A stretch of DNA of 64,000 nucleotides from Candidatus Bathyarchaeota archaeon (GCA_026014685.1 JAOZHW010000008.1:1-64000); one strand, 5' to 3'. Numbered from the stretch's first letter, positions 54,883-62,882 are shown. A program made the numbers and translations. Notes: generated by a model from the letters alone, not told the origin.

Positions 54883-55135
54883 TTTGTTTTCTCCCCGTCA
54901 TTGTCGGACGTTTAATACTTCACTTTAAATAAAATCATTGTCAATAAATTCTATGAACTAGTATATACTAAAGTTAACTTGCTATTGCTTCTATAGCTGT
55001 AGACTTGCTTTTCGTTGCTACATGTGGATTTTGATCTGGAACTTCGTTCAATCTTAAAACTTTAATCTATATTCTATTTAGAATAAATTAGAATTATTAA
55101 TAGAAATGCCTTTAATCCCTATAACTGGATGTTTA
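54883..55135. other. Divergent promoter region
   Basis: No gene is seen. TATATACTAAAG near 54962, CTATAG at 54991-54996 and several TATA-like stretches (CTATATTCTATTTAG near 55068) lie between two divergent genes. Confidence 0.4.
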
Positions 55136-55822
55136 ATGAAAGCAAAAATACTGTGCTTTAGCATGATCTTCCTGTTTCTTTCTTCATCTTTTAACGTTGT
55201 TACTGCCCAATCCTCTGTAGGCGTTTCTTCAGGAGACACTTTTACATATACTGTAACAAGCAACTCTAACATTCCTCTGATCTATCAAGTACTAAATACT
55301 CCAAAAGAGGTACAAACACTAACAATTACCATCAAAAGCCTCAACGCAAATATTGTTACATTAAATATGACTCAAACATTCAAGAACGGAACACGAACAA
55401 GCCTCTTACAAGAAAAAGACTTGCGAAGTCCCTCCGGTTTTCCAATAACGTTTGCCAATTTAAACATCGGTGACCAAATTTGGACAAGTGATTTGCTTTC
55501 TCCCAAAGTAAATGATTCAGCAATTGTTTCCTTCTTAGGTGGAGCCCGTCAAATAAATCATGCAAGTATCGGTCCAAGTGAAACAGGATACGAACTGGTT
55601 GATTACTATTTTGATCGGAAAACAGGCATGCCTACTCAAATCAGGTATGTCGAATCAAATCAGGTCTCAACTACTCTGACCTTGGAAAACTCTACTGTTT
55701 GGGTAATCCCAGAGTTCTCATCAACATTTCCTTTCTTACTGTTAATTGCATTTGTCTCGGTATGCATTGTTTTAAGGGGCAAACTAAAAAATTCTGGGAA
55801 TAAATTTGTATTTTTTAGATAG
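55136..55822 (+). CDS. Secreted protein with PEF-type C-terminal signal
   Basis: This is a 228-residue exported protein. The signal peptide is MKAKILCFSMIFLFLSSSFN and ends near VTAQ. The body is one beta-rich domain (SSGDTFTYTVTSNSNIPLIY; TITIKSLNANIVTLNMTQTF; GYELVDYYFDRKTGMPTQIR). The tail has PEFSSTFPFLLLIAFVSVCI followed by basic residues, which matches the archaeal PEF-type sorting signal: a Pro-Glu-Phe motif, a membrane helix and a basic end. ATG 55136 gives a cleaner signal peptide than ATG 55106. The function of the domain is unknown. Confidence 0.7.
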   Translation: MKAKILCFSMIFLFLSSSFNVVTAQSSVGVSSGDTFTYTVTSNSNIPLIYQVLNTPKEVQTLTITIKSLNANIVTLNMTQTFKNGTRTSLLQEKDLRSPSGFPITFANLNIGDQIWTSDLLSPKVNDSAIVSFLGGARQINHASIGPSETGYELVDYYFDRKTGMPTQIRYVESNQVSTTLTLENSTVWVIPEFSSTFPFLLLIAFVSVCIVLRGKLKNSGNKFVFFR

Positions 55823-55909
55823 TTAATGGAAGAATTTCAGTCCTTTATAGGATCTGCTTAAATTTGCAGTGAAAAGTTCTTGAATTATGATAATCGGAAA
55901 TTTTGTTCT

Positions 55910-56962
55910 TTAAATGCTTGGCGACAAAACTGATTTTATTGTCAGATTAAGTACAACTTCAGCGATATCGCTGGCATATTCTGCAGTCCTTCGAATACTT
56001 TCAATAATTAGCCGCAGATGTGCCAATTCATCAGTATTCGTTTTTTGTGAACACTCAACTGCTTCTTTTTCAATAAAGATTATTCCTTCGGTTTTTTCCA
56101 CTATCGCCTCTGCAAGTTGGTAATTTTGTCTAAAAAGCGCCTCAACAGAACCTTCGAACATAGAAATTGCAGTGTTACTCATTAACTCTAACTTCTCGAT
56201 TATGTCTTCATTTACAGGTTTTGTCAAAGATAACACTTGTTCTGAAATGTGAACTGCATGGTCAGCTGTTCTCTCAACTGATTTGGTTATTAATCGATAA
56301 CCTAAACAATCTCTGGCACTTTGAAGACCGATATCTTTGATGATTCGTGGATATTGAATTGCGCTTTTCAACTGCCTTACTACATATAGGTTAAACCTGT
56401 CTACTTCGTTGTCGGTATTAATAATTTCTTTCGCGTGTTCATGGTCTAAAGTCTTTAGTGATACAATGACTTCCTTATGCATGGATGTAGCTATTATGCT
56501 CATTCGTCTTAATGCATTTTTTATTGAAAGCTCTGGATAACTCAACAACACCTGTAAAGCAAGTTCATCTGAAGTGTCCTTTACTATCTCGGTTCCTACG
56601 AGCATACTTCTTGAAAAACTTTTGATTTCATGCCTTTGTTTAGGCGTGAGCAGCTGCTTATTTTCAGCTTTTACACGGATTAAATTATACCCATTTAAGT
56701 ATGTTGAAATAATTTTTCTAATTATTTCTCCCGGTTTTTCGGATAGTTTTACCTTAATTAGAGTTTCATTCATCTTTTCTTGGATCTTGCCTTCACTTGG
56801 AATAATTGATAATAATCCGTTTTCTTCCTCATGTAATCTTATGGTTGTTCCTTTTTTGAGGTGATTTTGTTCAATCCATTTTTTGGGCAAAGAAATAACA
56901 AATGTAGAGCCACCAGTAAATTGCAATTTTCTTGTTTCATCAGTCATGTTTTGAGGTAGCAA
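55910..56962 (-). CDS. AbrB-PhoU fusion regulator 2
   Basis: This 350-residue paralogue of 26800-27888 has an AbrB-type domain at about 8-60 (LQFTGGSTFVISLPKKWIEQ NHLKKG). The PhoU bundles lie at about 110-345 (MHKEVIVSLKTLDHEHAKEI INTDNEVDRF; KSVERTADHAVHISEQVLSL; ESIRRTAEYASDIAEVVLNL). It is divergent from pstB2 with about 160 bases between, as the first copy is divergent from pstS2. It probably controls the second Pst set. Confidence 0.9.
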   Translation of the reverse strand: MLPQNMTDETRKLQFTGGSTFVISLPKKWIEQNHLKKGTTIRLHEEENGLLSIIPSEGKIQEKMNETLIKVKLSEKPGEIIRKIISTYLNGYNLIRVKAENKQLLTPKQRHEIKSFSRSMLVGTEIVKDTSDELALQVLLSYPELSIKNALRRMSIIATSMHKEVIVSLKTLDHEHAKEIINTDNEVDRFNLYVVRQLKSAIQYPRIIKDIGLQSARDCLGYRLITKSVERTADHAVHISEQVLSLTKPVNEDIIEKLELMSNTAISMFEGSVEALFRQNYQLAEAIVEKTEGIIFIEKEAVECSQKTNTDELAHLRLIIESIRRTAEYASDIAEVVLNLTIKSVLSPSI

Positions 56963-57126
56963 TAGAGAGCCCTTAGATAGTTTTGCAATTTATAGTTCAC
57001 TTTTGATAAATAAGTTGTCTATTTAGTTTATGATTTACTTTTACTTTATTTAGGAAACCAATATAATGAATCGTTTTGTACTTTACCCAAACTGCTTTGT
57101 AAATATCGTCTAAGGGAGAAGTGGGT

Positions 57127-57879
57127 ATGGCTAAGGTGGATATTAAGAAACTTAATGTTTGGTTTAAGAGTAATCATGTTCTTAAAGATGTAGATTTGTC
57201 GATTCAAGAAAATACTGCAACTGCCATAATGGGTCCATCTGGATGCGGTAAATCTACATTAGTTAGATCAATTAATCGGATGAACGATTTGATAATTGGC
57301 AGTCGCACTGAAGGTGAAGTTTGTCTTGACGGCAAAGATGTTCTATCAGATAATAATTGTGTTTATGATTTAAGGCGCAGAATTGGAATGGTATTTCAAA
57401 AACCTAATCCTTTTCCAAAATCAATTTTTGAAAATGTAGCTTTTGGCCCTAAACTTCATAAAACGTGCAAAGGGGATGAATTAGATGGAATTGTTGAAAA
57501 AAGTCTTAGAGGGGCTGCTCTTTGGGATGAAGTAAAGGATCGTTTACATGATTCTGCTCTTGGTCTTTCTGGTGGACAACAGCAGAGACTTTGTATTGCT
57601 AGGGCATTAGCGGTCGAGCCTGAAGTGATACTTATGGATGAACCGTGTAGTGCATTAGACCCTGCGGCCACGCAGCGGATTGAGACTCTAATTCAGTCAC
57701 TTAAAAAAAAATATACAGTGATCATTGTTACCCATAACTTACAGCAAGCGCTTCGAGTATCTGATTATACTGCTTTTATGTATGTGGGGCAACTCGTAGA
57801 ATATAATGATACTGTGTCTATTTTTGAAAGACCTCAAAGCGAGTTAACTGAAAATTACATTAACGGTAAATTCGGTTAG
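57127..57879 (+). CDS. pstB: Phosphate ABC transporter ATPase PstB2
   Basis: This 250-residue ATPase has Walker [11 protein letters not shown]-loop VFQKPNPFP, signature LSGGQQQRL, Walker [14 protein letters not shown], switch His in VIVTHNLQ and the PstB-type end [12 protein letters not shown] 57127 has GGGAG eight bases ahead. GTG 57121 is too close to it. The gene is separated from its permeases by 13 kb of surface-protein genes. Third codon positions are mostly A or T, unlike PstB1, in line with the AT-rich character of the region. Confidence 0.96.
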   Translation: MAKVDIKKLNVWFKSNHVLKDVDLSIQENTATAIMGPSGCGKSTLVRSINRMNDLIIGSRTEGEVCLDGKDVLSDNNCVYDLRRRIGMVFQKPNPFPKSIFENVAFGPKLHKTCKGDELDGIVEKSLRGAALWDEVKDRLHDSALGLSGGQQQRLCIARALAVEPEVILMDEPCSALDPAATQRIETLIQSLKKKYTVIIVTHNLQQALRVSDYTAFMYVGQLVEYNDTVSIFERPQSELTENYINGKFG

Positions 57880-58220
57880 AACAGCATTACTAAAACAGTA
57901 TGTTTTTTACCCTAACTTATTGATTTATTCGCTTTAATTTTTATCCCAAAACTTTGACAACATATAGTTAGGTATATAGTTTATTTGTGCAACTCTTAAT
58001 AGTGCTGAGACGACATTCTGTTTGACAAAACCGCAGGCCAACAATGTAGGGCTCAGCGAATCCGCGTCTAAGCCACGAGCAATCCCTTAAGCGAACCCTT
58101 TTTTGCCCACAATAGGCGTTCGATTCGCTGAGTAACCATTCTTGCTCCAAAAATCACCATGGGTTTCTGGGTTAGATTTGGATAACCTTCAAAAGCAGCA
58201 TTTCAGCCATTCATAGAATA
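57880..58220. other. Intergenic region with a long inverted repeat
   Basis: No coding frame is supported. A perfect 11-base inverted repeat, CTCAGCGAATC at 58052-58062 and GATTCGCTGAG at 58122-58132, brackets 59 bases. It could fold as a long-stem RNA. The segment is richer in G and C than its surroundings (about 58000-58140), which is usual for structured RNA genes in AT-rich archaeal DNA. A GCG-TTCGATT-CGC hairpin near 58116-58130 resembles a tRNA T-arm, but no full cloverleaf was found. Confidence 0.45.
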
Positions 58221-58853
58221 ATGGTTCCTGTTCTAAACGTTAATTGGCAAAGCCCACCCACCGACTACACGCTTAGCGAACGCGATGCAGACCTGCTCTC
58301 GCTGATAGAAACCGAGGACTTGGCGGTTTTCACATTCGATGGGCTAAAACGCAGAACAGGCTTGCACCCCGAGACCCTTTCGCGCATCCTGAGTCGCCTC
58401 GAAGAGGAAGGCATAATCAAAAAGGAACCTTCAGGTTACCGAGTTACCCCAAAAATCACCGAACTAAACCTCCAACACCCCAAAACCGAAACTCCCTGTT
58501 CACAGCTCATACAGACATTTCTGCCCTCAGACCTTCTCACCCAGCAGCTTATCCTGCAGCTTAAGGGTAAATGGTTCGGGGTGCTGCGTTGGTTGGGCAT
58601 ATCCGAAAACCAACAGGGCGTGACGCTGAAATGGGTAACCGAGGATGGGGGTATCCAAATTGCCGCTAACATCCAAGGCTCTGCTCTGTGCATCGAAGCC
58701 AAATTCCTCACAAGCAACAACCTAAACGTGGCGCTCAAAGCTGCATACCAGCTTATGTCGCTTATCGGCAAAATAGCTAACAGTTCAAAGACAGCTGGAC
58801 CAGCGGTTGCTCGACATGTAGGCTACTTCGGCGAGTATAACATGCCCGCTTAG
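58221..58853 (+). CDS. Winged-helix DNA-binding protein
   Basis: This 210-residue protein has an N-terminal winged helix (about 18-75; SERDADLLSLIETEDLAVFT, GLHPETLSRILSRLEEEGII KKEPSGYRVTPK) of the MarR/ArsR-like class. The C-terminal domain (about 95-195; WFGVLRWLGISENQQGVTLK, IQIAANIQGSALCIEAKF) may sense a ligand. ATG 58221 sits shortly after AATAATGG. It precedes the HtrA-like protease by 84 bases on the same strand, so a common operon and a link to protein quality control are possible. Confidence 0.75.
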   Translation: MVPVLNVNWQSPPTDYTLSERDADLLSLIETEDLAVFTFDGLKRRTGLHPETLSRILSRLEEEGIIKKEPSGYRVTPKITELNLQHPKTETPCSQLIQTFLPSDLLTQQLILQLKGKWFGVLRWLGISENQQGVTLKWVTEDGGIQIAANIQGSALCIEAKFLTSNNLNVALKAAYQLMSLIGKIANSSKTAGPAVARHVGYFGEYNMPA

Positions 58854-58937
58854 GCACAAATCTGCCTTTTGTGACTAGCTCTGTTTGTTCCTTAGTCAAC
58901 AAATACCTTTCTGCCCATTATCTTTCTGTGAAAAGAC

Positions 58938-59870
58938 ATGACCCAACTAGTCAACTCACTCGAAGTCCTAAAATCCGTCTCAGACGCCACCAGCGCCCTC
59001 ATCAAGAAAACCTCGCAGTCCGTCGTCGCAGTAAAAGCGCAGATGTCACGGGGCACAAGCGTCGTACTCTCCAAAGACGGCTACATCGTCACCTGCAACC
59101 ATGTGCTGGCAGGCTGTAGCGCCGTCAAAATCGGGCAGGGAGAAAAAACCTTGAACGCTAAAATCGTGGGCACCGACCCCTACAACGACATAGCCCTGCT
59201 CAAAGCTGAACGCGGCGAGTTCACACCCATAGAAGTAGGGGACTCGGAACAGCTTAGTGTAGGACAATACGTGTTGGCGTTGGCAAACCCGTTCAACCGA
59301 AACCAACCCACCGCCACCCAAGGCATGGTCACCAACGTAAACAGCACCATACGCGGTTGGCGAGGTGCAACCGCCATGGAAAACGTCATCGCAACCGACG
59401 CCCAACTCAACCCCGGCTTCAGCGGCGGACCCCTAATCGACGTAGAAGGCAAACTCATCGGCATAAACACCGCCTACGTCTGGCAACGCGGCATCGCCAT
59501 ACCCATCAACAAAGTCAAAGCCATCACTGATCGACTCATGACAGGCAAAACCGCACAGCGCGGCTACTTGGGCATAATCGCCAACACCGTCGCCATCCCC
59601 CAAGAAATCGCTGAGCAGGCAGGATTGGAGCAGGAAACAGGCGTCATGATCTTCAGTGTGGAGGCGAATTCGCCAGCGCGCAAGGCAGGCTTAGCCATGG
59701 GTGATGTGCTCGTGAAATTCAACGGCAAACCCGTCACCTACTTCTACGACTTGCCCCGACTGCTCGCCGAAGACGTAGTCGACAAACCCGTCAAAGCGGT
59801 CATCATCCGTCGTGAGGCGCTCCTCGAAGTAACCCTCGTTCCAACTACTCATGGAGGCGAAGAAGACTGA
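58938..59870 (+). CDS. HtrA/DegP-like serine protease
   Basis: This 310-residue trypsin-fold protease has one PDZ domain. The catalytic triad is visible: His in IVTCNHVLAG (about 55), Asp in PYNDIALLK (about 82), Ser in NPGFSGGPL (about 160). The PDZ domain fills about 205-300 (GYLGIIAN, VEANSPARKAGLAMGDVLVK FNG). No signal peptide or membrane helix precedes the protease domain, so it is predicted to be cytosolic, unlike most bacterial HtrA proteins. The family degrades or holds misfolded proteins. Confidence 0.92.
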   Translation: MTQLVNSLEVLKSVSDATSALIKKTSQSVVAVKAQMSRGTSVVLSKDGYIVTCNHVLAGCSAVKIGQGEKTLNAKIVGTDPYNDIALLKAERGEFTPIEVGDSEQLSVGQYVLALANPFNRNQPTATQGMVTNVNSTIRGWRGATAMENVIATDAQLNPGFSGGPLIDVEGKLIGINTAYVWQRGIAIPINKVKAITDRLMTGKTAQRGYLGIIANTVAIPQEIAEQAGLEQETGVMIFSVEANSPARKAGLAMGDVLVKFNGKPVTYFYDLPRLLAEDVVDKPVKAVIIRREALLEVTLVPTTHGGEED

Positions 59871-59958
59871 TAAACAAAACACCGCTCGAATTGGAACCGC
59901 CCTCGCCGATGCCGTCGCCGCCGCTACGCAAAAGACCCACCATAACCCCGCAGTTTAG
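59851..59958 (+). CDS. Possible 35-residue peptide overlapping htrA
   Basis: This is a short frame with ATG 59851 inside the last codons of the protease gene, in the +1 frame. It is rich in Ala (TALADAVAAATQKTHHN). The codon bias continues that of the protease. It may be the leftover of a longer C-terminus after a frameshift, or a mini-gene. The evidence is weak. Confidence 0.2.
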   Translation: MEAKKTDKQNTARIGTALADAVAAATQKTHHNPAV

Positions 59959-60019
59959 CACCGTAACCGAGCCATCAACGCTCAGCTGTTCATCGACCAA
60001 CGCTGGAACTAAACATTTT

Positions 60020-60475
60020 TTATTTTCTTATTTTTATGAGTGGTACATCCAAGTTATTGAGTTCTTTATCGCTACCAACTACAAGTTTTGATTTTGTAGC
60101 TTGTGCTGTGACAACTGCGAATGAATCTCCCAGCGATAAATGATATTTATTTTTTATGAGCGCTGCTTCACGCCACAGGCCATTATCTTCAACAGGTACT
60201 ATCTTTAATCCGTAGAGTCGTAGCAGTTTCTGATTTTCTTCCGCTGCTTTTAGCTCTCGGCGTGCAATTGTGTAATAAACTTCGGTTAAGTTGAAGATAT
60301 TGATGTATCCTTCTGCATCTTTGTTTTGAACTTTCTGTAGTAGGTCTATAACCTGTCTAGCCCACGGTTCACCACGGAAGAAAGCCACGATTGGTTCGGT
60401 GTCAAACGTCAGACAATCCAGCAAGTCTGAGCAACCTCTTTTCACGTTCGTAGTCTTCTCGTCGACCTTCTTCAA
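60020..60475 (-). CDS. PIN-domain toxin, VapC-like
   Basis: This is a PIN-domain RNase with acidic residues in TFDTEPIVAFFRGE (first Asp), NLTEVYYTIARREL (Glu) and LSLGDSFAVVTA (last Asp). These VapC toxins cleave RNA, often tRNA. ATG 60475 gives 151 residues but overlaps the antitoxin by 74 bases. The conserved domain begins only at LTFDTEP, at a CTG (60412) that overlaps the antitoxin stop, which is the usual vapBC coupling geometry. The real start is therefore probably near 60412. Confidence 0.85.
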   Translation of the reverse strand: MKKVDEKTTNVKRGCSDLLDCLTFDTEPIVAFFRGEPWARQVIDLLQKVQNKDAEGYINIFNLTEVYYTIARRELKAAEENQKLLRLYGLKIVPVEDNGLWREAALIKNKYHLSLGDSFAVVTAQATKSKLVVGSDKELNNLDVPLIKIRK

Positions 60476-60680
60476 CTAATTCTCTTGCAGTTTTATCGGG
60501 AAACAAGTGTTTTAGAGAACCGAATCCGTCGGCGGGTGATGGCAAAGGTTTGAGTAATATGCCCTTTTCGTCGTCTACAAGTAGTGCCTTGTCTTTGATG
60601 CGGTATTTTTCTCTGATTTTTTTGGGGATTGTTGCCTGTCCCTTTTTGGTGATGCTGACAACAATGACTTCTTCGACCAT
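60402..60680 (-). CDS. AbrB/MazE-type antitoxin, VapB-like
   Basis: This is a 92-residue antitoxin. An AbrB-type swapped-hairpin DNA-binding domain lies at about 5-50 (VSITKKGQATIPKKIREKYR IKDKALL). The C-terminal tail (LKHLFPDKTARELVEEGRRE DYEREKRLL) would wrap the toxin. The start is ATG 60680. It is upstream of, and coupled to, the PIN toxin. The pair is autoregulated in known systems. Confidence 0.88.
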   Translation of the reverse strand: MVEEVIVVSITKKGQATIPKKIREKYRIKDKALLVDDEKGILLKPLPSPADGFGSLKHLFPDKTARELVEEGRREDYEREKRLLRLAGLSDV

Positions 60681-60751
60681 ACTGATTTCACTGGTATTAC
60701 CTTTATATTGAGTAATACTTATTGTTAACGGTGTTACAATGGGGAAAAGGT

Positions 60752-61774
60752 TTACTGCTCTTTTGCTGCTTTCACTGCCCTTTCCAGCACCAACGCGGCT
60801 GCGTCTTGGCTGGGCCAGCTTCCCAAACCGCAGTCAGGACCCGTAAACGTCATCTTCTCCCCATACTTTTCTTTAGCAAAAGCATACCGCTTCTTAATCA
60901 CCTCCAAAGGCTCCACGAGCTGCTCAGCAGTCGGCTCAGTTACGCCTTTCTCGTAGAGCTCCGCCCAAATCGCGTCTATGTCTGTTCGGGCTATGCCCAC
61001 ACGGATCTGCTTGTCCGCCTCTTCCAACATGGCTTTGGAGACGGAGCCGATGTTTTTCGGTGAAGCGGCATACTCAAAAGACACAACATCCAACCCCTCA
61101 ACGGAGAGCAAATCGTGGATGGCTGAAGCAAAATGCAGATGGATTTGTTTGGTTGGGCCTTGGAAATCGTAGGCTTTTTCCAGCGTTTTTCTGATGAGTT
61201 CGGGGGTGCCGCTGAAGCTGCTGTGACCGAGGCTGGGTTCATCGATTGAAACCACCGTGGTCTCTATGTATTTGTTGTTTAGGATGGTGCTTTTGGCGAA
61301 GCGATTAATCGTTTCCGCAAACCCTTCCAGCACGTCGGGGTAGGCTGTGGCGCCGACTTCGTTTAGGTACTGCTCTAAGGGGCCGAATAGGGAAATTCGC
61401 AGCTGGATTTTTCTACCGAACTCCTCACTTAACTGTTTGGCTTCTCTGTTTAATACGTAGACTTCTGGGAGGAACGCTTTTTCTTTGGGCACCACAAAGG
61501 AGCCTGCGGCCATGGCTTCATGGATTGCGTCGCCTACTTGGCGAAGTCCGCTGAAGTGCTGGGGAAAGTTAACCACATCTAGCCCAGTCGCCAGTTTTTT
61601 CTTGAAGGATTCGACTACGGTGTCGTAGAAGGTTTTCTTCACAAATTGGCTGCTTGTGGGGTCTTGGCCTTTGGTTATGGCTTCTCGTGCGGCTTCGTAG
61701 GCTTTGGTGTAGTCGTCTCTTTTGATTCCCGCTGGCAGGGGGAAACTACCGATATCATCCACTAAAGTATCCAT
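60752..61774 (-). CDS. MetE-like (methionine synthase family) protein
   Basis: This 340-residue TIM-barrel protein is of the cobalamin-independent methionine synthase C-terminal family. The start is DDIGSFPLPAGIKRDDY. The end is FTGPDCGLGSWPSQDAA, where Cys matches the last zinc ligand. The middle zinc motif normally reads H-x-C within IHTHMCYS. Here the segment is IHLHFAS, so one zinc cysteine is Ala. The enzyme may use another metal arrangement or another methyl donor. ATG 61774 is chosen over the longer frame to 61819 because a TATA box (TTTTATAGAA, about 61796-61805 on the complement) lies 22-30 bases upstream of it. It is divergent from the HIT gene. Confidence 0.82.
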   Translation of the reverse strand: MDTLVDDIGSFPLPAGIKRDDYTKAYEAAREAITKGQDPTSSQFVKKTFYDTVVESFKKKLATGLDVVNFPQHFSGLRQVGDAIHEAMAAGSFVVPKEKAFLPEVYVLNREAKQLSEEFGRKIQLRISLFGPLEQYLNEVGATAYPDVLEGFAETINRFAKSTILNNKYIETTVVSIDEPSLGHSSFSGTPELIRKTLEKAYDFQGPTKQIHLHFASAIHDLLSVEGLDVVSFEYAASPKNIGSVSKAMLEEADKQIRVGIARTDIDAIWAELYEKGVTEPTAEQLVEPLEVIKKRYAFAKEKYGEKMTFTGPDCGLGSWPSQDAAALVLERAVKAAKEQ

Positions 61775-61835
61775 ATCTGTATTGAAATGGGGAATTCTAT
61801 AAAAGCAATCTCCTACCACTAAACCCCTGAAAGGT

Positions 61836-62273
61836 ATGACTCAGCTAAGTGAAAACTGCATTTTCTGCAAAATAATCCAAAGAGATGCCCCTGCGGATTT
61901 CGTCTATGAAGATGACGGGGTTGTGGCTTTTTTGAGTAACCGCCCAGTTAACCAAGGTCACACCTTAGTTGTACCTAAAAGGCACTACGAGAACATCCAC
62001 GACATACCAGAAGACGAAGCGGCTTACCTGTTCAAAATCGCCAAGCGACTTGCGGGGGCGGTTAGGGATGCTTTTGGCGCGGCTGGTGTAAGGTTGGTGC
62101 AGAACAGTGGGGAAGCAGCGGGGCAAGTGGTTTTTCATCTGCATGTCCATGTCATACCAATGTACCAGCGAAACGTGGGCAGCCATGATGGGGCATTCCG
62201 TGACCACACGTCTATGCGTGACCCAGAAAGTTTGGAGTTAGATGCAAAAAAGCTACGGCGGCACATCGTTTAG
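61836..62273 (+). CDS. HIT-family hydrolase
   Basis: This is a 145-residue histidine-triad nucleotide-binding protein (HinT-like). The catalytic motif is HLHVHVIP. The N-terminal CIFCKII gives one conserved Cys-x-x-Cys, and FLSNRPVNQGHTLVVPKRHY is a family block. It hydrolyses AMP-linked phosphoramidates or adenylates. ATG 61836 lies about 35 bases past the shared divergent promoter region. Confidence 0.93.
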   Translation: MTQLSENCIFCKIIQRDAPADFVYEDDGVVAFLSNRPVNQGHTLVVPKRHYENIHDIPEDEAAYLFKIAKRLAGAVRDAFGAAGVRLVQNSGEAAGQVVFHLHVHVIPMYQRNVGSHDGAFRDHTSMRDPESLELDAKKLRRHIV

Positions 62274-62474
62274 TCTTCTTTGTTGTGTTGGTGGGGATGG
62301 GTTAATTGGAGTTTGCATACTTAGCCCTCTGGGCTTTGCTTAGCGGTTTAGCGCTTTGTTAAATTGTGTTCGCAAAAACGCTTATGTTTCTATGAAGTCG
62401 TCATATTCTCAGCAGCCTCTGGGCTGTAAAGGGGACGAGTTGAACTGATAACAGTTTCTTCCATAGTAGCGCCA

Positions 62475-62882
62475 TTGATGACCTTCTTAGCCTTCATGAT
62501 TATCGGGGCAAGCTTCAACTTCTTTGCGTTTCCGAAACTAAAACGAGCTACGTTGCTGGTTATTTTTGCAGTCGTGGCGGGTTCGCTTGCGTTAATTTTG
62601 GCAACTCAGTTTAGGGGTTCGTTGATGATGATGTATGAGTTTCAAAGTTTCGCCGCCATCTTCGAAGCCATAGGCGTGGACCTCATAAGATACAACGCAC
62701 CCATAGTTGCAAGTTTAATTCTTGTCGCCATAATGGAGGTGGGTTTAGCTGCAGGTTTCATCGCCGCCTGCCGAATCGGCCAAACACAGGCCCAAGACAA
62801 CCCTGTCGTTGTCCCTTTAAGCAAGGCTGAGGTTAAACGCATGGTTCAAAACGCCAAGCAAACTCGCCAAAGCAACATGTAG
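62475..62882 (+). CDS. Small polytopic membrane protein
   Basis: This 135-residue protein has three hydrophobic segments (FLAFMIIGASFNFFAFP; ATLLVIFAVVAGSLALILAT; VASLILVAIMEVGLAAGFI A) and a short charged C-terminus. TTG 62475 or ATG 62478 is the first canonical start. The frame is open upstream to 62430 and adds ITVSSIVAPL, which would complete helix 1. A CTG at 62445 has GGGGAC eight bases ahead. No family is recognised. Confidence 0.6.
   Translation: MMTFLAFMIIGASFNFFAFPKLKRATLLVIFAVVAGSLALILATQFRGSLMMMYEFQSFAAIFEAIGVDLIRYNAPIVASLILVAIMEVGLAAGFIAACRIGQTQAQDNPVVVPLSKAEVKRMVQNAKQTRQSNM

Noticed and set aside
58116-58132. tRNA suggested by a T-arm-like hairpin
   Set aside because: No acceptor, D-arm or anticodon arm could be placed at tRNA distances. 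It is kept only as a structured-RNA candidate.
58871-59119. 82-codon frame overlapping the HtrA start
   Set aside because: It is an Arg/His-rich out-of-frame shadow of the protease gene.
60752-61819. Longer MetE-like start at 61819
   Set aside because: It would place the promoter's TATA box inside the coding region. The family normally begins at the conserved DDIGSFPLP segment.
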